Of a DNA stretch of 64,000 bases, positions 34,301 through 43,550 are shown piece after piece. The first letter of the stretch is position 1, and the number at the start of each line of letters is the position of its first letter. The translations under genes and the position numbers were made by a program. A model generated the notes under the pieces. That model was not told the origin of the DNA and did not search any database. It saw only the letters and a program-made list of their open reading frames with translations. Source of the stretch: Salarias fasciatus (taxonomy: Eukaryota > Chordata > Actinopteri > Blenniiformes > Blenniidae); the NCBI RefSeq assembly GCF_902148845.1, contig NC_043753.1, forward strand, positions 10,110,843-10,174,842, given 5' to 3'.

Positions 34301-37300
34301 GGATGGAGATCTGAGAAAAGTCTTTCTCCTCGAAGTAGGCGTGCGTGATGAGCTGCAGCTTGGCTTGGAGCAGACCGTACAGAGGCTGCGCAGAAAACAC
34401 AACAACAAAAACAGCGAATCAAAAAAACGCCGGCAGGATCCAACCTTCGGTTCGTTCTTCTCCGTCTGGAAATCCAAACAGCTCCTGTCATCTGCCCCCG
34501 TGTGGCTGCAGAGGTCACGGCGACTTCCTGGTTTGATTGGATCAGTCTTAGCCGGAGACGAGACAGACTCACCACCCGGCTGAGGACGCACACGCTCTTC
34601 TGCACCGTCTCCCGGGTGACGTCGGCCTGCCGGACCTTCAGGGCCTGATGACAGACGCAGCAAATGCAGTTAATACGGAGCGGGAGGGAAGTCGGCGCCG
34701 AATCCTTCCTGCAGCATCGCTCATCGTGGGAACCCCCCCGTTCCCCTCCCCCCCCTAGATGGAACTGCCGCCGTTAATCTGGTTTCCTGGAGATTTACAA
34801 TCATTTCTGCACAGATTTGATTTCTTTCGAACAGCAGATGCATCTTGTTTTTTGTTAACTGTTATTGAAGTGATTCTTGTGTTCTGCGGTTTTACGACTT
34901 CTGCATTTGTGTTGCTGTTTTTCTATTTGATTTATTTAAGTTTTGTTTTTAAACTAATAAGGTTTCTAACTTAGCAGTGATTTTTGTTTCTTGCAAGTCT
35001 TTCAGCAGTTTTTGAATTATTATTGCAAAATTTGTGTTGTGACTTTTATATCTTTGTTGATTTGGCATTTATGTTGCAGCATTTACGTTTGTGGTGCAGC
35101 TGTTGTTGTAATGTTTTGTCATTGATGGTGCCGTTGCTTATTTTGCTCTCATGCTGGACTCATTTGCTTTATGGTATTTTTTTTTATTTATCAATTAAAG
35201 TTTTGGAATCATGTGGAAAATTTAGCTTTCATTTTGCATTCTTGTTGTTTTTCATTGATGTTGCAGATTTGTTGGTTTTGGTGTTGAGGTTGTGGCTTCT
35301 ACATCAGTGTCACATCTTTTGCCATCAATGTTGTGATCTGTGTTGCAACTTCAGTTCCAATATTGCTTTATGTGATTGTGTTGAGAGTTAATTTGATGCT
35401 GTGGTCTTTGCATTTGGATTTTTTTCTCTCACATTTTGCTTTCATACTAGTTTTTTGGGATCAGTGTTGCAGCTTTAACATCTGTACTGTGGCTGTTGCA
35501 TTGATTTCAGTTTCTCCTTTGCTTTCATGTTGTCCTTTTGCAGTGGTTTGACTTCTACCTATCCGTTGCAACTTTTACTCTCATGTCATAGCTTTTGCTT
35601 CTCAGCTGCAACTTTCATTTGTATTAAATGCACAAGTACAGCATAGATATTTAGGAACTATGCATTGTGATTTTTCTTCTTTAATTTGCTGTTCAACTTT
35701 CAGATTGGGGTTTTTTTTCTTCTGTTTTTTTGTTGTGGATTTTGCATCCCTGTGTATCTCTTTTGCTTCCATATTGAGCTCTTGTACATGTAACTTTTGC
35801 ATTTGTTTTGCAACTTTTGTTCTAAAAGAGTTTTGGCATTATCGTTGCTGCTTCGCTTAATGTGGATTTTGTGTCGCAAATTTTGCTTTCATGTTGTTGT
35901 TTTTTTTAATCTGTACTACATTACTATGACTGAAGAATTGGTGCTAAAGTTTGTCTTTTCCATTTTGTGGTTTGACTCCTACCAATGCAACTTCTACTTC
36001 TGTGTTGCAGCTTTTGCATTGATTTAGATTTCTCCACTGTTTTTTGTTGTGTATTGTTTTTTGGTGTGGCTTTTGATTTCATGTTGAATTTCTGTATCAG
36101 TGCAGCTGTTTTTCTTTCTTGATTTGCAACTTTTGCTTCCGTGTTGCAGCTTTTGCATTGCAGTGGCACTTCTGTTCCACCAAAGGAGTTTCACTTTCAG
36201 TTATTAATGAAATAAAACTGAAATTTCCCAAATTCTAAATTAAAATTGTGCATTCTGGACTGACCTTAGCCTCTATTTGTCGATAGCAGGACACGCCGTA
36301 GACGCACTTCATGTCCCCGCTGAGCGGCGGCAGGTGGAAAAACACCGTGTCTGCAGGAGGAGAACATCAGTGGAGTCAAAACGCAGTGGTCCACACACAC
36401 TTTCTAATCCTGCAGCAGAATTAATGAGGAGTTTTGCAGTGCGGTGGAGAAACAGATTAATGGGTTTGGGGGGGGGGGGGGGGTTTCAGCCAGCGCTGCA
36501 GAAGCTGCACTGCTTTGATCCGTGCGTGCACCTGACAGAAAGACACGCCAAGTTGGAACAGTGTGATTATGTAAGCGGGAGAACGGAGCTCAAACACAGA
36601 GACGCCGCTGAGGAGAAGCAGAGCCATCCGAGTGAGGGGGGGGGGATTCAAAGCAGGCGCTTCCCTCGGCTGCCAAACTGGAAACAAACCAGTGAGACGA
36701 AGCCAACATTTACAAGCTGCTCTCCGGAGGCCGGCGGTCCGTTTCCAGCTCTCCACAGCAGCCGATTATAGCCAGCTCCCTCCAGTGTCACAACATCAGC
36801 CAGTGGAGGAGGAAACACGACTGAGCAACAACATCAGCACCTACATCTGTGTTTTAGTCACACTAAAACTGGCTTCCAGTTCAATCGGTCAACTTTCACA
36901 ACAAAATAACGGCTGCAAGGTTTGAACGAAAGCTTCAAAACCACCAGAACAAGAGATTATTCTCAACTGTAACGATATATTCATGGGAAACTACAACCAT
37001 AGTTTTATAAGTCACTTTACTAAATAAAGAGGGCCACTCCAGGTCAAATGGGATTTGGTTGTTTTCTGTTTCTTTAGCATAATTCAGATTAAACTGTGCT
37101 TAAAAAACAAGCAAATACGTCGCTCTTCCTGAAACCTCACTGTTGTTTCTGTTCTAATCAGCTTTCATCCAGAAGATGAAGAAACACACAGCAGCTACGT
37201 CTGACCCTTTACAGACTGCTTATTGAAATAAATCACCCCAGACTGGAATCAGTGTTAAACATCCATTCTGTTTTCACTAAATCAAACCTAAATCTCACAC

Positions 37301-39042
37301 ATTTCACCACATGTAGCTCAAAAAGTCTCTAAACTGAGCAGATTTCTCTCAGAAATGTTTGAACAGCAGAAATGGTCCATATGCATGAACACTGAAGCAG
37401 TTTTATGTCTGTGATATGTCCTGTTTTTTTAACAGAAGGGTGTTTTCCAGACTATTCTTCCCACTTTCTTTGCTTGTTTGGCCGGTCATGTGACTGGCAC
37501 ATCAAAAAAAAAAAAAAAAAAACTCTTGATAAAGGAGTTCTATTACTCTCCATTTCTAAACACAAGAACTGGTTTCACTGGACAGGTGGGAGCAGGAAGT
37601 GAGGATCTGCGCCTTCCCGCCTGCTCTGTGAACTTTGGCTCAGCTGCCGCTGTTTGTCTTCACGGGATGGCAGCGTCACATGACCGCAGCGCCGCACTCT
37701 CCCTTCACAGCCGGGACTTCAAACACAGACGTCCCAAAAGAACAAAAAAACCCACAGTGGAGCTGACTAACGTGTTCAAAAACCATCTCGGATGGGCGTT
37801 TCCAGAAATCTCAGATTACAGCTTTTATTGAGAAAATCTTTAAATGTTTTTGTATTTTACGAATAAACATCGTTGCTCCAACATAATAATGAAGAATGAA
37901 AACAACATAAGTGGGAAAAGACAAGAAGCCACCTGTGACCCCTGCTGTGACCCCAGGTGACCTACCCTCCTGGTAGTTGTGCGCTCCGTCGGGCAGAGCC
38001 ACGAACGGCAGGTACTTCCACTCCTCGGGCAGCAGGTTGCTGTCGTGACCCTCGTCCGGCATCAGCGGCGGGTACGAGAACTCCACCTGGGGACGGAACA
38101 GAGGGAGCGTCGCTCCGTGAACTTTAAATGTCAGGCCGAGACCACAAGCAGCCATGACAGCACTTCCCCTTTAAACGGTCTCATCACTGTACCATCGTGT
38201 GTATTCACACCACACACACACACATGATGTTCTCACTAACGCGTTTCAAACCACAGACCGTCCCGTGACACATTCATCGCCTTTACTCAGCTGTTTTTTC
38301 AGTCCTCCTTTTCATTGGGCCAGAGTCGGTTTAGAGACACTGGCGAGATGAACCCGAAAACCTGCTGTTCCTGAACGCCTCGCACGCCCTGCAGGAATTC
38401 TAATGAAACATGTCATTCGCCCTTTAATGCAAGCTGAGAGGCGACCAGCAACAATCCTTCACTTTCACTACAGAGAAGACAAAAGGAGTTCAGACAAACA
38501 TTATTTCATGTATTTTATTAATAATAGCAATTTCACAGTAGAAAATTGATCTTCTACACCTTTATGTGCCTATTTGAATATATATAGCTGTTTTAAAGAA
38601 TTTTTGTTTTATATCTATTTATTGTGTGTTCATTACGCTTTTTGCTTCATATACTAATTCTTATTTAGCAGTTTTTTTTTTATTTTAACCAAATTATCAA
38701 AGAAAAACGTTTGTGTAAATACTTTTTTACAGTATTTAATTAAGCTTTTACTGTTTTTATGTGTTTCTATGTGACATTATGGGACATTTTACTGCCTCTA
38801 AATTCAGATTTTTACTTTTTTTCACTAAACTTTGAGAGGAAGTGACCATATTTACTGCTTGTAACCCCTAATTTGTTTCATTAGAAATACAAATGTTTTC
38901 AGAGCGTTCAGCTCTCAGCGCAGCAGCTGGACAGCAAGTGAATAAAGAGGAGGAGGAGAGTTGGATTAAAGAGCCGGGAACCCAATCTACTGATGCCCAG
39001 CGGGAGATCACTGACCCCTATCAGATAACCAGCACCGTCTCT

Positions 39043-39081
<39 letters not shown>

Positions 39082-40998
39082 ACACTGTGTGCTCTCTGTG
39101 GGGGGCTCCAGTCGGAGACCCCGCTCTCTCTGACAGATGGAGAGCAGCAACTCGAGGCAGTCGTTGCTTTTAAAAGAGGCGACAACAGAGACCAGACATC
39201 TTAACACTCTCACTAATTAGCAGGTGTTTTTGTGTGTGCGTGCGCGTGTGTGTGTGCGTGTGTGTGTTTTGGCATGTCGACCAGCAGGTTCGATGACACA
39301 ATAACACAGAAACAGGACGCAAGCAGCAAAGAATCTAAAATCCTGCAAAGCCAAATAGGACAAAACACCTTTTCTCCAAACTTTTCATAAGTCTGCATTT
39401 ATTTATGATTTGATTTATGCCTCAAATTTTCACTTCTGATTGCCATTAATGAGTAAATTCCTCACTCAGAGACACAACAATCCTCCTGAGAAGAAAAATA
39501 AAACCTTATAATGAGAAATTTTATACAGAGATCTAAGGCCAGTCTAAATTCTGACTGATGTGCATGTAACAGAACTCAGTCAGAGGCGGAGTACGAAGTT
39601 ACAAAGTGTGTGAAAATACTAACATCATCTGCATAAGTGTTGATAAAAATCACACACATGCAGCACAATCATGTGCCAGAAAACTGGCTGCTCCATATTT
39701 ACATTACATGCAAGGGGAAAAGATATTCACACTAATGTGCACATATAAACAGAGGAAGTACAACAAGGAGCAAAATATCTTGTCATGAATTATTTACTAT
39801 CTTTAACATCTGCTTGAGGGAAAACAGGATCAAACCATTTCCCCACTGATCTCACAGTTAAAGTTGTTATTTTATCCGAACAATAAAACCTAATCGCAAT
39901 AAAACTGCATGAGAAAACCTATAAAACGCACATATTAGTAGCAAAAAACAACCCTGTGTTCTATAACTTTGCTTTAAACGGGATTAAATCTAATATGCTG
40001 TAGATAAATTGATGTGTTGGAGAACTGTTACTACTTACTGTTACGCAGACTAATGGATATCTAGCAACTTCTGACTTCAAGCTTCTGAATTCATTCAAAA
40101 TCTTCTAAATGTTATGCATGTGTGCCAACATTTACAGAAATCAAATACTCAAATATTCAATATATATAATGAGACTGGATAAGAAAAACATGCAAAACGC
40201 ATGCATGAAACCCTTACATAACAAATTACTTTGAGCTTTGTTTTTTGCTTGAAACTGAAGTGATTATTTGCTTGCTAAATTATTGCAGCTACAAATCTGC
40301 ACATGCAAAAGGCTTGAATTTACTCTATTTGTCATTGTTAAATCTTTTGTTATCAACTACCAAAAAAAAAACAACAAAACAAAACAAAACTGGATTCAAG
40401 GGTTGCTTCCAAACCATGTGAATATTCAACTCCCATATTTTATGAAGTCAGAATCATGAAATAATGGCTTCAATAGATGAGACATATTTGCATGGTTCTT
40501 ATCATTTCTGACAAGATAAACGTTCTGCCTCCTGTTTGAGGTGTTTGAATGAATGGGGCTCCATCATGTATTACAGAGGCAGGATGTTTTCCTCGTGGAT
40601 CTGGGGATATTTGGAGTTTGGGGTTGATGCTGCAGACTGTGAACTGGAACAAAAGAGTTGCAGGCTGCAGCCTGAAAGGAGCTGCTGTTGAATACAGTGA
40701 ACTGGAAAGATGTCCAAGATGTTACATAACCCGGAGAGCCCGCAGGACAGCTGATGGTGCCCTCTCCGTGCATCTCACTGCAGTTTATTAGGATTTAAAA
40801 GGTGAAATCCCTGCTGGATCACACTGTCCCCGCACTGAGAGTTGCAGCCAGCTGATCACATGGATCAAACATGAATCGATGCTCTAGATGAGCCTAATTA
40901 GGAGGTTTACCCACCTGACAGCCCTTCTTGTGGTGAAATCCGACCACCACGATGTGCAGCACCGGCCCCTTCGCCTCCTCTCTGTCCGGAGACTCCAT
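28520..40998 (-). CDS. avl9: AVL9 homologue, DENN-superfamily late-secretory/cell-migration protein
   Basis: Sixteen coding exons: 40998-40915, 38086-37966, 36350-36265, 34644-34573, 34385-34296, 34216-34150, 33995-33955, 33876-33838, 33746-33677, 33577-33117, 32991-32857, 32781-32562, 31493-31376, 31191-31138, 28810-28722, 28647-28520. Every junction keeps phase and the sum is 624 aa (human about 648). It starts MESPDREEAKGPVLHIVVVG and continues with GFHHKKGCQ, EEWKYLPFVALPDGAHNYQE, the DENN-type core (ELYEHMN, VYLGLSPRDLILHFRHK), a Ser/Glu/Ala-rich linker in exon 10 (SSESDWETLDPSVLEE), then GYLCLPYMALQQHHLLSDVT and RDDVFLDGTGWEGGDEWIRA. It ends SEVKP. Yeast Avl9 acts in exocytosis from the Golgi, and the vertebrate protein is linked to cell migration. 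A poly-Ala tract sits in exon 10. Introns 12 to 15 all begin with tandem repeats. The start was chosen to match the human N-terminal length. It stands head-to-head with lsm5. Confidence 0.97.
28685..28716. repeat. CA/GT repeat at the start of avl9 intron 15
   Basis: In the transcript sense the intron reads gtaagcacacacac, so the CA repeat begins within the donor region. One interruption (gcgtg) breaks the run. CA repeats near donors are known hnRNP L binding sites. Confidence 0.85.
29838..30112. mobile_element. Short inverted-repeat element (MITE-like) sitting inside a GT microsatellite
   Basis: The left end TCTTGTATTTCTATCCTTGT (29838-29857) and right end ACAAGGATAGAAATACAAGA (30093-30112) are perfect inverted repeats of 20 bp. 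The element is about 275 bp and carries no coding capacity. (GT)n tracts flank it on both sides (about 29790-29837 and 30114-30140). Inside the left end, CCTTGT...GGGG is mirrored by CCCCACAAGG (29871-29880), giving a local hairpin. It also has a telomere-like GGTTAGGGTTAGGG stretch near 30028-30056. It lies in avl9 intron 14. This pattern is common in teleost genomes. I do not know the formal family name. Confidence 0.75.
30998..31011 (+). promoter_or_regulatory. CTCF-type motif in avl9 intron 14
   Basis: CCACCAGGGGGCAG fully matches the vertebrate CTCF core (CCASYAGRKGGCRS). It may mark an insulator or loop anchor. Binding is inferred from sequence only. Confidence 0.4.
31097..31130. repeat. 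(AATG)n tetranucleotide repeat at avl9 intron 14 donor
   Basis: About eight to nine units lie directly next to exon 14. In transcript sense the intron reads gtgagtcttcattcattc, so the repeat begins about 8 nt into the intron. Confidence 0.9.
31281..31365. repeat. (GT)42 microsatellite at avl9 intron 13 donor
   Basis: In transcript sense the intron reads gtgagggttgcacacaca, so a pure CA run of about 85 nt begins roughly 11 nt past the 5' splice site of exon 13. Confidence 0.95.
31608..32025. mobile_element. MITE with TTAA-flanked terminal inverted repeats
   Basis: Left end TTAA ATGTGCTGTAGGCAGG (31608 on, TIR to 31630) and right end, read inward on the minus strand, TTAA AGGTGCTGTAGGCAGG (32025 back to 32003) form 19-bp inverted repeats with one mismatch. 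TTAA flanks both, as expected of a piggyBac-type target duplication. The 418-bp interior has no open frame. Near the left end a perfect hairpin (arms 31640-31655 and 31660-31675, loop GTTA) contains CAAGATGGCG in both orientations. It lies in avl9 intron 12. The superfamily assignment rests on TTAA alone and is uncertain, as the TIR does not start with the usual CCY. Confidence 0.7.
32451..32556. repeat. 10-bp minisatellite at avl9 intron 12 donor
   Basis: About 10.5 copies of CGGTCTGTGG, with four copies or so reading GGGTCTGTGG. In transcript sense it follows the donor directly (gtgagaga, then ccgccacaga units). Each unit brings a CACAG, an acceptor-like word. The apparent Pro/Thr/Ala repeat protein here is intron read-through of exon 12. 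Confidence 0.9.
34780..36195. repeat. Decayed T-rich minisatellite filling avl9 intron 3
   Basis: About 1.4 kb of the 1.62-kb intron consists of loose variants of 'ttttgcattcatgttgcagc' and 'gctttcatgttg'. The + strand is very rich in T and poor in A, so the avl9 transcript carries an A-rich tract with repeated GCTGCAACAT-like words. Long + strand open frames here are by-products of the repeat and not genes. Confidence 0.65.
36351..37965 (-). other. avl9: avl9 intron 2 (1.6 kb), no gene
   Basis: It holds a run of 16 G (36468-36483), a poly-A tract near 37504-37521 and otherwise unique DNA. I see no coding exon or clear element. Confidence 0.6.
38087..40914 (-). other. avl9: avl9 intron 1 (2.8 kb), no gene
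   Basis: AT-rich DNA with (AC)n at about 39047-39085 and a GT-rich stretch at about 39229-39268. Open frames are short and lack motifs. No element termini were found. Confidence 0.6.
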
Positions 40999-41230
40999 TC
41001 CTGCTCCGGCGAGGATCCCAGCCAGCAGCCCGCAGAGTGTGAGTGGCCCTCCGGGGAGCGACGTCCACAAAACCAATACTCCAAAACTCCTTTCAGCCCC
41101 GAGACGCCGTGACAGCCGGGAAACGGAGAGAAATAACACAAACAAAACAATAACAAAAGCACAACAGCTGCAGCAGCCTCGCGCAGATCAGAGATGATTC
41201 TCTCTTCCGCTTCGTCCCAATGAGCACAGA

Positions 41231-41272
41231 ACCGGAAGTACGCCAAGAAAGACACCTGAGATACACTTCCGC
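41231..41272. promoter_or_regulatory. avl9: avl9 promoter with two opposed ETS sites
   Basis: ACCGGAAGT (41231-41239, + strand) and GCGGAAGTG (41264-41272, minus strand) match the ETS/GABP consensus and face each other about 230-270 bp upstream of the avl9 start codon. Such pairs are typical of TATA-less housekeeping promoters. Function is inferred. Confidence 0.45.
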
Positions 41273-41972
41273 TTTCGTTTAATCAACCGCTTGGACTGCC
41301 TGTAAAATAAATAATTAGATAAATAAATTCGACCAATTTCCCTCTGGATTTCTTTAAAATTTTACAAAATTTTGTCACGACATCACATATATTACTATGA
41401 ACATATTTGCAAAGAAAACAAATTTTAATGCGGTTCAATAAAAGCATTAGGTGTATGAAAAAGTGACTGTATCAGTTCTTTTCAGTTTTTTTTTCAAATT
41501 CCTAAAGGTTTACTGAGTGTGAGAAAGAAATCACAGTCAAATGTTTTAGTTTTCATGATTGAAACATCGATATTTAATAAGAGTGATATCAAATTAACAA
41601 AGTCAGTCTTCGTGCTTGGTGAGTCCAAGTTTATGTCTGAGATTTTGAGACTTGTTCAATTTTAAGTACAAAGTGACTTGAATAAATATTGGTAGTGAAA
41701 CATCTGTATTGCATTTGTTACTCTTTGTCACTGACGGCATTACGTCACTATTTACTAAGACAAAAAACGCGCCACCCCGTGGAGAAGAACTGTAACTTGT
41801 TCATTCAAAAACGATTTCGGCAAATGTTTCAACGTGTTTGGAGTTCAGACACATGTCTATAAAATATTGCATTTAATGTTACAACTTATTCTGTGAGGTT
41901 TTATCCAGGTTCGACTGGTTTAGTCTGTTTGTGAATTTCTTGACTCGATTGGTTGAGCCTGATAATAGAGCG
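41273..41972. other. Spacer between the divergent avl9 and lsm5 genes
   Basis: About 700 bp of AT-rich DNA. It becomes more CpG-containing close to the lsm5 start. No coding exon is seen. The two genes start about 980 bp apart (start codons 40998 and 41976), so a shared regulatory region is possible. Confidence 0.5.
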
Positions 41973-41975
41973 AAC

Positions 41976-43211
41976 ATGGCGGCCGCACAAACGACGAACC
42001 CTTCACAGTTGCTCCCTCTCGGTCTGTAAATCCTTTAATTTATTATGAATTTAACCTCATTACGCACAAAATTTGTCGCTATCAGCAACGGCACCCGAGT
42101 TCTGGGGTCAATGTAGGGACAGCAGCCGACTGAAGTACAGCTACTTTAGATAGTTAGCGTTAGCATTACGCTGCGTGCCGCTAACGAGGAGCGCTTCGAT
42201 TCAAACTGGATAGTTTTACAATGTGACAGCTTATGAATGCGTGAAAGTTTAGGATGTGGGATAATTATTGACAACGTTTCAAAATGTTTGACAGTTTTAA
42301 ATGTGTGAGTTCTAGAACGTTAAATGTTGGTTTAAAAGTGGTTTGAAAAGAGACGTAAGACTCTATTTCCTAGCTTTGTAATTGGTTGACAGTGTTAGAA
42401 TGTTTAATATTAGCAGCTATAATACATCCGATTTTCACCGCATAATTAAATAACTTATTTGATTTAAAGCTTGTATTTTTCCCACTTATATTTCACAAGT
42501 AACTGCATGTCCAAAATGTAATCTCGTCCTTTTAACGAATTACGGTCTTACCATTTATTTCAGGTCACCTGTATGTACCTCTGCAAATAAAGTTTTGTTC
42601 ACATTTTGATGTCCAAAGATTTTCTTTATGTTTTCACATCCATAGTCTAGAGTGAGAAAATAAACACAAATATACAACATGTGGTCATTTACAAGCTGTA
42701 GACATTTAAGGTTGATCAATACATAAAATTGATTTGATTCATGTGTAATCGTTTTCCAGAGCTGGTGGACAAATGTATCGGCTCTCGAATTCACATCGTG
42801 ATGAAAACCGATAAGGAGATCGTGGGCACCCTGCTGGGTTTCGACGACTTCGTCAGTATCCTTTCTTCAAAAGCCCTGTCTCATTTCTCCCAGCATCCTT
42901 TGTGTTTTCTCTAACTCAGACTTTCAGACATGGTCCTGGAGGACGTAACAGAATTGTAAGTACGCACTCTTGCTTTTCTTCAGATTTGCTACAGCATTTG
43001 GTGTTTTAAATAGTATTTCTGCTGCAGTGAACTCACACCAGAGGGACGGAGGATTACCAAACTGGACCAGATCCTCCTCAACGGAAACAACATCACCATG
43101 GTAACACCATCAGGACGCTGGTTCCACCTCTCATTCTGCTGCTGTTTACTTCACTGTGTGACTGTTGTGTTTCTGCAGCTCATCCCAGGAGGAGAAGGAC
43201 CGGACGTGTAA
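41976..43211 (+). CDS. lsm5: U6 snRNA-associated Sm-like protein LSm5
   Basis: Five exons: 41976-42021, 42760-42855, 42928-42955, 43028-43100, 43179-43211. The sum is 91 aa, the same length as human LSM5. It starts [16 protein letters not shown], then has the Sm1 motif ([37 protein letters not shown]) and Sm2 motif ([20 protein letters not shown]), and ends PDV. LSm5 is part of the LSm2-8 ring, which binds the U6 3' end in the nucleus, and of the LSm1-7 ring, which drives mRNA decapping in cytoplasmic P-bodies. Introns 2-4 are only 72-78 nt. The donor of intron 1 (gtctgt) is weak but the only one in phase. The start codon lies inside a YY1-type motif. It is head-to-head with avl9 and tail-to-tail with psme2. 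Confidence 0.97.
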
Positions 43212-43364
43212 GATGGCAGGATGCTGGGAGGATATTTGTGTTTATTGATTCAATGATGTGATTTTTGTTGTGTTTGTTTCCCCTTGTGGACTTTTGAGTA
43301 AGGAAAATATTTTTGTAGTATTTCTCACGAGACTGTGTCTCACACATGCCTTTTTTTAGTTACA

Positions 43365-43403
43365 AATAAACCAGAGAATCCCACAAATGAATGTTCCTTT
43401 ATT
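43365..43403. terminator. Facing poly(A) signals of lsm5 (+) and psme2 (-)
   Basis: AATAAA on + at 43365-43370 serves lsm5, 150 nt past its stop. AATAAA on - at 43398-43403 serves psme2, about 150 nt past its stop. They are only 27 nt apart and face each other, so with cleavage 10-30 nt downstream the two mRNA tails probably overlap slightly. Confidence 0.6.
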
Positions 43404-43550
43404 TAATCACACAGCAATCCACACGTGGAGTTACACAAAGCTGAGATGAAAGCTGCTGCTAACTGGACTGAAGAAGGTCGAACTGAGTTAAGTGTGAGTG
43501 AGAGTTGATTGAGGATTGTAGAATCTGTCCCCCTGGTTCCTCCAACCGGT

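Noticed and set aside
34984-36027. Several + strand open frames of 65-135 codons in avl9 intron 3
   Set aside because: All are Cys/Phe/Leu-rich translations of the T-rich decayed repeat, on the strand opposite to avl9, with no domain.
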